In this document: positions 17,374 to 24,161 of the stretch, in pieces
Numbering within the stretch: position 1 is the stretch's first letter
Layout: each line of letters begins with the position of its first letter
Origin: Candidatus Obscuribacterales bacterium
GTDB lineage: Bacteria; Cyanobacteriota; Vampirovibrionia; Obscuribacterales; Obscuribacteraceae
Direction of reading: 5' to 3'
Length of the DNA stretch: 39,424 nucleotides
NCBI GenBank assembly: GCA_019747875.1
Contig: JAIEQI010000165.1
Location: forward strand, 1-39,424
The notes under the pieces: generated by a model
Seen by the model: only the letters and a program-made list of their open reading frames with translations
Databases searched by the model: none
Told to the model about the DNA's origin: nothing
Translations under genes and position numbers: made by a program

Positions 17374-17414
17374 TTCGGTTCGATCCCGGGAGCGCCGGCA
17401 TCTTGCCGGCTTCT
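17374..17414 (+). repeat. Dispersed palindromic intergenic repeat, copy B
   Basis: GCCGGCA (17394-17400), loop TCT, TGCCGGC (17404-17410), preceded by the TTCGGTTCGATCCCGGGAGC block that is also present in the copies at 1-74 and (reverse) 31325-31398. It lies between the prepilin peptidase start and the ridA end, in a 245-base gene-free gap with no other recognised feature. Confidence 0.75.
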
Positions 17415-17567
17415 AAATGCGTTGAATTCCTTCGGAGCCTTGTGGCACGTTTTACCAGCGCCTTGTATAGATAGATCTACCCAAGAGTGCACACCGCACC
17501 ATCGGTCTTGTATTTCAAAATGTCAGCCTTCAGCAAAGTATGACTGCTTCTGTCCCTAATCTCAGCA

Positions 17568-17954
17568 CTAGCTGTGCAGCGCGATGGCGTCAATTTCCAC
17601 GAGCACATCTTTTGGAAGACGTGAGACTTCAACGCATGCGCGAGCTGGCTTGTTGTTAGCAAAGAATTCGGCATAAACCTCATTCATGGCTTGAAACTGA
17701 TTCATGTCCTTTATAAAAACAGTCGCTTTGACTACCTTGTCCATACTGGAGTTTGAACTTTCGAGAACTGCTTTTAGATTCTTCAATACTTGTCTTGTTT
17801 GATCAGCGGTGTTGCCGTCTACGATTTGTCCATTTGCAGGATCGATGGCGATTTGTCCTGAAACGAAAATGAATCCGTTTGCACTGATTGCTTGTGAATA
17901 GGGACCCACAGCCTGCGGTGCCTTGTCAGTGGAAATTACTTGTAGTGTAGTCAT
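17568..17954 (-). CDS. ridA: RidA family reactive enamine/imine deaminase
   Basis: A 128-residue RidA (YjgF/YER057c/UK114) protein, which hydrolyses reactive enamine/imine intermediates such as 2-aminoacrylate to ketoacids. Family landmarks: APQAVGPYSQAI (about 12-23), FIFVSGQIAIDP, QTRQVLKNLKAVLE, KATVFIKDMNQF and the C-terminal PARACVEVSRLPKDVLVEIDAIA with the conserved arginine (PARACVEV) and glutamate. The length is normal. The frame extends to 18002, but the ATG at 17954 is preceded by AGGAG with good spacing and gives the standard N-terminus. Probably monocistronic and cytosolic, a trimer by family knowledge. Confidence 0.96.
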   Translation of the reverse strand: MTTLQVISTDKAPQAVGPYSQAISANGFIFVSGQIAIDPANGQIVDGNTADQTRQVLKNLKAVLESSNSSMDKVVKATVFIKDMNQFQAMNEVYAEFFANNKPARACVEVSRLPKDVLVEIDAIALHS

Positions 17955-18049
17955 TATGCTCCTACCTATATATGTCGTTCGGATGGAGCAATAGGGTAGC
18001 ACATGCGGAGGCTTTAACCGGATCTGGCGCTATGATTCTTCACTTGGAA

Positions 18050-18184
18050 CTAGCTCAGATACCGTTTGCGTTTTTGCACTTCTTCAAGAACTTCCTCAAG
18101 TGTAATTTTGTGATCTGCCATGGCTTCGGCAAATTCAGCTTGCCATGAATGGCTTCCAGCTAGGGCTTTTCGCAAGCCTATCAC
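18050..18184 (-). pseudogene. Short coding-like frame, possible gene remnant
   Basis: A protein-like frame runs on the minus strand down to TAG (18052-18050). From a GTG at 18184 it would give 44 residues, with segments such as LRKALAGSHSWQAEFAEAMA and DHKITLEEVLEEVQKRKRYLS. Composition and predicted amphipathic helices look like real protein. The frame stays open without ATG/GTG/TTG back to a TGA near 18275 inside the neighbouring gene, and the GTG has no ribosome site. It may be the C-terminal remnant of a longer lost gene or a small gene with an unusual start. Family not recognised. Confidence 0.35.
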
Positions 18185-18212
18185 CCAATGCTCGATGCTT
18201 TGTTGCTGTTGC

Positions 18213-18800
18213 TTAGTGTGGGTAGCCCCATGCTGATGGCGCGTCGCTCTGGTGACCTGTGGTGCACTGGCTGCTCACGCCGCAGTCGAGGGTTGTGAAG
18301 CTGCTGTATGGTGGCAGCCCTGTTGTCCCTTCATCGCCGAATGCGTGATCGTTGAATCCAGAGGTTTTCACAAATCCAGTTAACCGTGTTGGTGGCAAAG
18401 TATTACGCCCTTGGGCTTTTAGAGCCAGGTTAGCTGGCGCGGTATAGGTCCCGGCGAATGGGGCACCAGTGGCAGCACCACTTGATCCGCCTGGACCTGC
18501 AAATTGCGCTGTCGTGCCGTAGCGGATGTCCGGTCCGTTTGGTGCTCCGACACCCTGTGTACTGGTGAAGTCTGCCCAGCCCTGCGGCGCCATCTGGACG
18601 TTTCCTGGCGCTGCATCGTGATCGTAGTCTTTATTCGTTTCGGTGCCTCTCCAGCTGCTGTGCCCGAATTCACCTGTCTTCCCTGTACTGCCCATTGATT
18701 CGAGGGCATTGATCTCCGCTCCCTGTGAGTTAGCGGATTGGCAAATCAAGGCATGCGAAAGAACTGCGCATGCGGCAGCAAGCAAGGTCTGTTTGAGCAT
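18213..18800 (-). CDS. Secreted protein of unknown family, paralogue 1
   Basis: A 195-residue protein with a classical signal peptide (MLKQTLLAAACAVLSHALIC, cleavage probably near residues 25-27). The mature part is Gly/Pro/Ser/Thr-rich with few charges and no recognised domain. It is very similar to the next gene at 19032. Nearly identical blocks are TGKTGEFGHSSWRGTETNKD, NVQMAPQGWAD, GVGAPNGPDIRYGTT, FAGPGGSSGAA, FAGTYTAPAN, NTLPPTRL and the C-terminal SDAPSAWGYPH. GAGGA precedes the start. It contains a Cys pair region (DCGVSSQC) absent from the paralogue. Probably extracellular or surface-located; function unknown. Confidence 0.82.
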   Translation of the reverse strand: MLKQTLLAAACAVLSHALICQSANSQGAEINALESMGSTGKTGEFGHSSWRGTETNKDYDHDAAPGNVQMAPQGWADFTSTQGVGAPNGPDIRYGTTAQFAGPGGSSGAATGAPFAGTYTAPANLALKAQGRNTLPPTRLTGFVKTSGFNDHAFGDEGTTGLPPYSSFTTLDCGVSSQCTTGHQSDAPSAWGYPH

Positions 18801-19031
18801 TAGTAAGTCCTCAGTCCCAAGCGGTCTATGGAAGGTACCGCAAAAATCTACATGTCTATTTCATCAGAACTTTGTAGAAGTTTTGTGGAAGCCAGTACCA
18901 CATAAGCAATGCGCGCCTGTACCAAAAATGACGTGACAAACGGGATAAGCAATTTGACGACAGAGCAAGAGCGCTCTTGTTCTGCGCATTGTTGTTAATT
19001 ATGCTGAGAGCTGCAGTCGTCTCAAAGTTTT

Positions 19032-19613
19032 TTAGTGAGGGTAGCCCCATGCAGAGGGCGCATCGCTCTTGTGACCGGTGGTCAATTCTGGGGCGTTGAT
19101 ACCACGTTCGATTCTGTGTCCTTCGCCGAATCCAAAATAAGGCGGCAAGCCATTTTCGCCTTCGTCGCCATAAATCGCGTCATTGAATCCGGAGTTGCGA
19201 ACGAAGCTTTCTAAGCGAGTAGGTGGAAGCGTATTTCGGCCCATGTTTTTCAGTGCCATATTGGCTGGTGCGGTGTATGTTCCAGCAAATGGCGCGCTAG
19301 ATGCTGCGCCGCTTGACCCGCCTGGTCCTGCGAATTGGCTGGTGGTTCCATATCTGATATCGGGACCATTTGGTGCACCGACCCCATTTGTGGATGTCCA
19401 GTCTGCCCATCCTTGCGGAGCCATTTGCACATTGCCGGGCGCCGCCATGTGATCGTAATCTTTGTTTGTCTCGGTACCACGCCAGCTGCTGTGTCCGAAT
19501 CCGCCGGTCTTACCAGTGTTGCCTGAAGAATTAAGTGCGTTTTGGGCAAGTGCCGGCGCAATGCTTGTTGCGATGATGCTCACAATTACTGCGCTGATTG
19601 TTTGTTTGATCAT
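19032..19613 (-). CDS. Secreted protein of unknown family, paralogue 2
   Basis: A 193-residue secreted protein with a signal peptide (about 1-23, ending APALAQ), roughly two-thirds identical to the protein encoded at 18213. It shares FGHSSWRGTETNKDYDH, APQGWAD, GAPNGPDIRYGTT, AGPGGSSGAA, GRNTLPPTRL, the F-V-R-N-SGFND motif and the terminal SDAPSAWGYPH. It differs in the segment before the C-terminus (FGFGEGHRIERG). GAGGA lies seven bases before the ATG. The 230-base gap to paralogue 1 contains the palindrome CAAGAGCGCTCTTG (18966-18979). The pair is a recent duplication. No domain was recognised. Confidence 0.83.
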   Translation of the reverse strand: MIKQTISAVIVSIIATSIAPALAQNALNSSGNTGKTGGFGHSSWRGTETNKDYDHMAAPGNVQMAPQGWADWTSTNGVGAPNGPDIRYGTTSQFAGPGGSSGAASSAPFAGTYTAPANMALKNMGRNTLPPTRLESFVRNSGFNDAIYGDEGENGLPPYFGFGEGHRIERGINAPELTTGHKSDAPSAWGYPH

Positions 19614-19654
19614 GTCTCAATCCTCTTGTCGATCACTGGCCTGCTTGGTTGGCT

Positions 19655-20335
19655 TTAGAAGCCATTACTCGCGTGTTGTTGAATAGCATTATTTATCTGG
19701 GTGGCTCCGCCCCCAACATTTCCGTTCTGAATTTTTTGAGTACCTTGTTGAATCTGTTGAACGGTGTTACCGAGATTATTCATGTTGAAGTCTGGCTCCC
19801 AGTACCCGCCATTGCGAGCAAAGTCGAGAAACTTGCTTGTGGCCCCTGGTGCCCTGAGGTTAAAGCCGCCATCGCCGCTTGTTACGTCGAAGTCGATAGA
19901 GCTGGTTGAGGTCGCTGGCAAGCTGTCGCCATAAGGACCACTTCGGTAAGGACCGGTATAGGGGCGTGAGCCTCCACTGCCGCTGAATCCGAGTGAAAAT
20001 CCACCGCTATTCATGGGCGAAGGACTTACTGACTTTGTGGCATTGAGCCCCGTTGCTGTTTCTGGCAAACCGCCGGAATTCATCAAATAGTTTTGGGTGC
20101 GCGTGCGAAGGGTGTCTTTGCTGTTTCCGAATCCGCTGCCTAGAGGTCTGAAGCGATCGAAAGCTTGATATTGTTGATTGACCTGTGAGGCGCCGCTGTC
20201 TTGCCAGCTTCTTTCAGTGGAATTTCCGAAGTCGCCTGTGGCTGCGCCTGAATTTACGGCAGACTGAGCTATGGCTGGCGTAATCGAAATAGACACCAAT
20301 GTCATAAGACCAATAGTCGTCTGTCTTGTAAGCAT
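19655..20335 (-). CDS. Secreted protein of unknown family, divergent member
   Basis: A 226-residue secreted protein; the frame opens at 20416, but the ATG at 20335 gives a clean signal peptide (MLTRQTTIGLMTLVSISITP.. ending AIAQ). It is distantly related to the two downstream paralogues. A near N-terminal TG-x-FG-[HN]-S motif (ATGDFGNS), a mid GSGGSRPYTGPY segment and an F-A-R-N-GGY motif match their FGHSS, AGTYTAP and FVRNSGF. A Gln/Asn/Gly-rich C-terminus follows (VQQIQQGTQKIQNGN). It ends 42 bases before paralogue 2 starts, so the three may be one transcription unit. Function unknown. Confidence 0.75.
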   Translation of the reverse strand: MLTRQTTIGLMTLVSISITPAIAQSAVNSGAATGDFGNSTERSWQDSGASQVNQQYQAFDRFRPLGSGFGNSKDTLRTRTQNYLMNSGGLPETATGLNATKSVSPSPMNSGGFSLGFSGSGGSRPYTGPYRSGPYGDSLPATSTSSIDFDVTSGDGGFNLRAPGATSKFLDFARNGGYWEPDFNMNNLGNTVQQIQQGTQKIQNGNVGGGATQINNAIQQHASNGF

Positions 20336-20623
20336 GATCCGCACTTGTTTAGTAACGCTTGACCTTGGAAACACGCGATTTAATTTATATACCCAAAGAG
20401 GGACAAAATTAGGCATGATGCCAGGATCCTACTCCCTTTGACACCCCTTGTCAACGCGATTTCAGGGCATTTGAACTTAAATTCTGCCAGTCTGTGATTG
20501 TGACGAATACGGCATTTTTACTGGATTTTTCTGAAAGAATCTTGAGTCGCTGGCTTAAACTAAGCTTGTGGGATCGGAGCTGTTGAGGGGCGATAGCCCA
20601 GCCAAACTTCAGAGCGAGTAGTA

Positions 20624-21595
20624 ATGGCGACATATCTGGGGATCGAGACTAGCTGCGATGAGACAGCGGCAGCCGTTGTGCAAGACGGGCGCAAAGTCTT
20701 GTCTAACTGCATTCTTTCGCAAGTTGATATCCACAAGCAGTTTGGTGGAGTTGTCCCGGAAGTAGCTGCCCGGGCGCATCTTGAGACAGTGAACCAGGTT
20801 ATTCTTCAGGCAGTGACCGAGTCAGGCTTGGATTTTGGGCATCTTGACGGCATCGCCTTTACGCAGGGGCCTGGATTGGTTGGGACGCTTCTGGCTGGAA
20901 TGTTGGCTGCCAAAAGTCTTGCCTGGGCGCATGATTTGAAACTTATCGCTGTGGATCACCTGATGGCGCACGTAGCTGCTAACTACATCGATAGCGATGT
21001 CGAGCCGCCTTTTATCTGCCTGCTTGTCAGCGGCGGTCATACCCAAATAATTTTCTTCCGCGATTTTCAAAACGGCGAAATTCTAGGCTCCACGATAGAT
21101 GACGCCGCAGGCGAAGCTTATGATAAAGTCGCACGTTTGCTTGGGATTGGTTACCCGGGCGGTGCTGTTATCGATCGACTTGCTCAAGAAGGCAACAAAA
21201 AGGCCTTTAAATTCCCCGAAGGGGTAGTTCCTGGCTTGAATTTCAGTTTCAGTGGCTTAAAGACTTCAGTTCTTCGAACTGTGGAGAAGCTTCCGCAGCC
21301 ACTGCCTATGGCTGATCTTGCTGCGTCGTTCCAGGATGCAGTCTGTAGAGTCCTGGTAAGAAAGACGCTTCAGGCGCAGGTACAAACGGAAGCAAAGTTG
21401 ATTGTGCTTGCCGGTGGCGTTGCCGCGAATAAAACCTTGAGGGAAAGTCTATTAGAGCAGTCTCCAGTCCCTGTTCATTTCCCGAAGATGGGCTTGTGCA
21501 CGGATAACGCCGCCATGGTGGCTGCCGCTGCTCATTTCTGTGGGCGACAGGTAGATCTTGCCGCATCGGTCTACTCAAGGCAACTGGCGACCTAG
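20624..21595 (+). CDS. tsaD: tRNA N6-adenosine threonylcarbamoyltransferase TsaD
   Basis: A 323-residue TsaD/Kae1/Gcp protein, which transfers threonylcarbamoyl to A37 of ANN-decoding tRNAs together with TsaB and TsaE. ASKHA-fold signatures: LGIETSCDET (5-14), VVPEVAARAH, the metal-binding HLMAH (two histidines, about 109-113), LLVSGGHTQ, DDAAGEAYDKVARLLG, YPGG, NFSFSGLKT, LAGGVAANKTLR and GLCTDNAAMVA. It is slightly shorter than the E. coli protein (337) because the C-terminus is short. The start context has no strong ribosome site. An essential housekeeping gene, it appears to stand alone. Confidence 0.97.
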   Translation: MATYLGIETSCDETAAAVVQDGRKVLSNCILSQVDIHKQFGGVVPEVAARAHLETVNQVILQAVTESGLDFGHLDGIAFTQGPGLVGTLLAGMLAAKSLAWAHDLKLIAVDHLMAHVAANYIDSDVEPPFICLLVSGGHTQIIFFRDFQNGEILGSTIDDAAGEAYDKVARLLGIGYPGGAVIDRLAQEGNKKAFKFPEGVVPGLNFSFSGLKTSVLRTVEKLPQPLPMADLAASFQDAVCRVLVRKTLQAQVQTEAKLIVLAGGVAANKTLRESLLEQSPVPVHFPKMGLCTDNAAMVAAAAHFCGRQVDLAASVYSRQLAT

Positions 21596-21891
21596 CCTTC
21601 CTGCCCTTTCCTTGGAATGTCCGCAGCTGGCACCGCTTTGGTGAGGGTTGCTTATATTCTGCCCCCGCAGCGTGCCTCCTCACCGCCGCTAGCGCGTTGC
21701 ACTTGCCTGGTTTGAGAATTCGCTTCTTATCTCCACCCAATCGCTGTATCTTGTCAAAAACCATTGACCAACCCGGCTGAAGCTATTAACACTCCAAGCC
21801 GAGGTCGTATATGTCGTGCCTGTTTTGAGTTGCCAACTCCGTGACTGACTGAAGGCCTTTGCTCCTGGAACCCAGTTCAAATTTCTCAGTC
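21596..21891. other. Gene-free stretch between tsaD and the toxin-antitoxin promoter
   Basis: No supported gene. A 63-residue minus-strand open frame (21689-21880) has no ribosome site or recognisable domain and is not called. No terminator with a T-run was found after tsaD. Confidence 0.4.
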
Positions 21892-21961
21892 GTATACATT
21901 AAAACAATTGACACCGTGTTCGGATTGGTATACGATACTGTATACGCCGAATTCTAGGAGG
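21892..21961 (+). promoter_or_regulatory. Promoter and putative autoregulatory operator of the toxin-antitoxin operon
   Basis: TTGACA at 21908-21913 and TACGAT at 21931-21936 are spaced by 17 bases. Three copies of the palindromic GTATAC lie at 21892, 21928 and 21940, that is 36 and 12 bases apart, one upstream of -35 and two around -10. AGGAGG at 21956-21961 is five bases before the antitoxin ATG. The arrangement suggests repression by the antitoxin or the toxin-antitoxin complex. Confidence 0.6.
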
Positions 21962-21966
21962 CTTCT

Positions 21967-22245
21967 ATGGCTCTAGCAACCGAAACCAAGCAGACCACAC
22001 AAAAAACAGTAAAAGCCTTTGAGGCCGACATCGTCCTCATCAATGAACAGGCGAAGAAGCTTGGATGCACAGCGGCTGAGGTTATCCACGCCATGTGTGA
22101 AGAACTCCGACGGCAACAGTATCTGCAGGAGCTGGGAGAATCGTTCGATCTCGTACGTGCTAAAGCAGAGCAATTTGCGGAATTTGAAGCTGAGCATCAG
22201 GCGTGGGATTGTGCTCTTGCTGACGGGTTAGACGATGCCTCTTAA
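21967..22245 (+). CDS. Putative antitoxin of a MazF-type toxin-antitoxin pair
   Basis: A 92-residue protein encoded directly before and overlapping the MazF-like toxin gene by 11 bases, the typical antitoxin position. The N-terminal half (about 14-50) could form a ribbon-helix-helix or similar DNA-binding unit (INEQAKKLGCTAAEVIHAM). The C-terminal half is acidic and probably disordered (EFEAEHQAWD, ending LADGLDDAS), suiting a toxin-neutralising tail. The sequence does not match the common MazE AbrB-type fold by eye, so the family is left open. The perfect AGGAGG would favour antitoxin excess. Function rests on context. Confidence 0.78.
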   Translation: MALATETKQTTQKTVKAFEADIVLINEQAKKLGCTAAEVIHAMCEELRRQQYLQELGESFDLVRAKAEQFAEFEAEHQAWDCALADGLDDAS

Positions 22246-22585
22246 AGGTGAAGTGTGGGAAGTGAATCTTGATCCTGCTCAAGGCCATGAGCAAGCCAAG
22301 ATTCGCCCCTGCGTGGTCATCAGCAACGATCTCGTGAATACAAAAATGGGATTGAGTATTGTCGTACCCTTCACTGGGACAGCCTGGTATACGAAATCTG
22401 GCAAACTTTCGCCAGCAATGGTGGAGATTCTTCCGCCTGAAGGCGGGCTAACAAAACCTAGTTATTCAATGGCGTTCCAGGTACGGACCGTATCTCATTC
22501 ACGCTTCACGAACAAGTTAGGAGCGATTTCTGCTGCAAAATTGGTGGACGTAGTGCGCTCGGTTCAAGAAATTGTGGACCACTAG
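22235..22585 (+). CDS. mazF: MazF/PemK-family endoribonuclease toxin
   Basis: A 116-residue MazF/PemK/Kid family toxin, a ribosome-independent mRNA interferase. Typical features: GEVWEVNLDPAQGHEQAKIRP (residues 5-25, split here as GEVWEVNLDP and GHEQAKIRP) with the conserved arginine, CVVISNDLVN, the IVVPFTGT strand, the GGLTKPSYSMAFQVRTV region with the second conserved strand, and a C-terminal helix (AAKLVDVVRSVQEIV). The length is normal and no key element appears missing. It is translated from an ATG inside the antitoxin gene, so coupled. A GC-rich non-coding block follows. Confidence 0.93.
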   Translation: MPLKGEVWEVNLDPAQGHEQAKIRPCVVISNDLVNTKMGLSIVVPFTGTAWYTKSGKLSPAMVEILPPEGGLTKPSYSMAFQVRTVSHSRFTNKLGAISAAKLVDVVRSVQEIVDH

Positions 22586-22850
22586 CATGGCTGCCCGCAG
22601 CCACATGCCGCAATGCCTGAATAACTGCGGCCAGGGGCCCCGCCGTCAAGGCTGCCGAGGGCACTGCGCAGCAGCTAGGGCTTGAAGCTGGGTGGGAGCC
22701 GTTAGGCTATTCGCCAGGCATGAAAAGCGAGGGTAGCATAAGGAAGGCGCGGCGCAGCAGCACCGTATCCGGTGCTATGGGGGGGGGACAAAGAATCGCG
22801 CGCAGCGCACCGCTGTGAATTAGGCTAAATCTAGCTCGCCTGGCGTTTTG
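22586..22850 (+). other. GC-rich, hairpin-rich non-coding block, possible structured RNA or mobile-element remnant
   Basis: No gene fits. The stretch is visibly richer in G and C than its surroundings and contains perfect stems: GGCTGC/GCAGCC (22589-22594 with 22597-22602) and AGCACCG/CGGTGCT (22759-22765 with 22770-22776) around a TATC loop. A run of nine G follows at 22779-22787 and a run of eight T at 22864-22871. It does not resemble RNase P, SRP, 6S or tmRNA as far as I can tell. It may be an RNA gene or a scar of a past insertion with the toxin-antitoxin pair. Confidence 0.4.
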
Positions 22851-23060
22851 TTGAGAATCTGTGTTTTTTTTGCAGTTGCAATCTTGCCATCTACCTCTTC
22901 GTTTCTTTCCCTCCAGTGAGGGATGCCGCTTTTGTAGCAGTTCGGCGGCAAGAAAAAAGATTTGCAGATGTACTACAAATATCTTTCTAAAATGTCAGCG
23001 ATATGCTACCATGACCCGAAATGTCTACGAACAACTTTCTGGCCCGTGCAGGTGTCACAA

Positions 23061-23405
23061 ATGTCTCTTGTCGAAAAAATGCTTATTTGCCGTGACTGTA
23101 ATCAGTCATTTGTCTTTTCAACTGGTGAGCAAGAGTTCTTCTTGCTAAAGGGTTTGAAGAACGAACCGAAGCGTTGTGCCAATTGTAGACTCGTTATGCG
23201 AGTTCAGCGCAACGGGGATGATATCAATCGAACCTGTGAAGTCCCTTGTGCCAATTGCTCGATTCCAACAAGAGTGCCCTTCAAGCCGAAGGGATATCGC
23301 CCGGTTTATTGTGTGGGCTGTTTCCAGATCAAGAAGAAAGAAGAAGCGCTGGAAGTTCAAGAGTCAGTTGTAAGTATTGAAGTGCCACAGGTCGCTCTGG
23401 TCTAA
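23061..23405 (+). CDS. Double zinc-ribbon protein (probable zf-trcl type)
   Basis: A 114-residue protein with two four-cysteine zinc-ribbon units. The first has C10/C13 (CRDC) and C39/C42 (CANC) with the family phrase FSTGEQEFF..KGLKNEPKRC. The second has C63/C66 (CANC) and C84/C87 (CVGC) with VPFKPKGYRPVYC. This matches the probable zinc-ribbon (zf-trcl) proteins common in bacteria of several phyla; their role is not established, and nucleic-acid binding is a guess. The frame is open from 22962, but the ATG at 23061 follows GCAGGTG at good spacing and starts right at the domain. The C-terminus is charged (IKKKEEALE). Confidence 0.85.
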   Translation: MSLVEKMLICRDCNQSFVFSTGEQEFFLLKGLKNEPKRCANCRLVMRVQRNGDDINRTCEVPCANCSIPTRVPFKPKGYRPVYCVGCFQIKKKEEALEVQESVVSIEVPQVALV

Positions 23406-23659
23406 AGTCTACCTCTGCCCTTCTGTTCTTAAATTTTGGGCGCATATCAGTGCCTGACCACTTCGTCTGGCTATATAAGCGGCGGCGCTTGTTCTGCTAT
23501 GACATCGCTTGTGGAATTCAGTCGGAACGGTGTTGTATCAATCTATTCCAGTCAAGCTGTCCAGGGTTGTCATAGCGTGGAATTCGGTGGCCGAACCTAG
23601 TTAAACTACTCGAAACTCGTCATTTGAGAACGGCACTAGGATCGCATCTGCGGCTAATC

Positions 23660-23665
23660 TATAAT
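23660..23665 (+). promoter_or_regulatory. -10 box of the FHA gene
   Basis: A perfect TATAAT lies 30 bases before the GTG at 23696. A recognisable -35 box is not seen at standard spacing (TTGAGA at 23624 is too far). Its position inside the longer open frame supports the later start. The preceding 23406-23623 stretch contains no gene; it carries GTGGAATTC twice (near 23514 and 23577). Confidence 0.5.
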
Positions 23666-23695
23666 CTTCCTAGAGATAACGAAAGGACATTCGCG

Positions 23696-24100
23696 GTGAA
23701 GGAGCCGGCAGAGGAAAATTTTTGCCCTTGTTGTGGCGAACCCATTGGCGAAGAGGGTTATTGCACCTCTTGCTTTCGCAAGCCTGATGGCGATGAAAAG
23801 TTGGAACGCGCAATGGCAGAGATTGTTCTGGAAAGAAGTCAATTGCATTTCGCAGTTGATTGCCGATGGGTCCGCATTGGCAGGGATCCGTCCAACCAAA
23901 TTGTTTTGAATGATGATCGTTACACCTCCAGGTATCATGCCTGGATCACGTTTGAATCCGATGCCTTCTGGCTCGAGGACTTAGGTTCGACTAATGGAAC
24001 GCTTCTCAATGGTGATCAGGTCGAGAAACGGGAGAGGCTGCATACGGGTGACAAAATCAGAATCGGCGAAACAGATCTGAGCTTCAAGCTTTTGGAATGA
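23696..24100 (+). CDS. Zinc-ribbon plus FHA domain protein
   Basis: A 134-residue protein with an N-terminal zinc ribbon (CPCC at 10-13 and CTSC at 23-26) followed by a linker helix and an FHA phosphothreonine-binding domain (about 55-130). FHA hallmarks are VRIGRDPSNQIVL (GR 62-63), SRYHAWI (79-85) and LGSTNGTLLNG (96-106). It would read phosphothreonine marks, plausibly made by Ser/Thr kinases of the kind encoded later in this window. The frame extends upstream to 23624, but the GTG at 23696 has AAAGGA eight bases before it and lies downstream of a TATAAT box. It probably forms an operon with the gene 61 bases downstream. Confidence 0.88.
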   Translation: MKEPAEENFCPCCGEPIGEEGYCTSCFRKPDGDEKLERAMAEIVLERSQLHFAVDCRWVRIGRDPSNQIVLNDDRYTSRYHAWITFESDAFWLEDLGSTNGTLLNGDQVEKRERLHTGDKIRIGETDLSFKLLE

Positions 24101-24161
24101 GTTGTTTGTTTTGGATTGATTTGAGGAATTAAATTCAAGTGGGACAGAGGGCAGTTTAGGT

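Noticed and set aside
21689..21880. 63-residue minus-strand open frame after tsaD
   Set aside because: No ribosome site and no recognised domain; could be a decayed gene but nothing supports it.
22586..22850. RNase P, SRP, tmRNA or 6S RNA in the GC-rich block
   Set aside because: None of the conserved core sequences of these RNAs could be matched.
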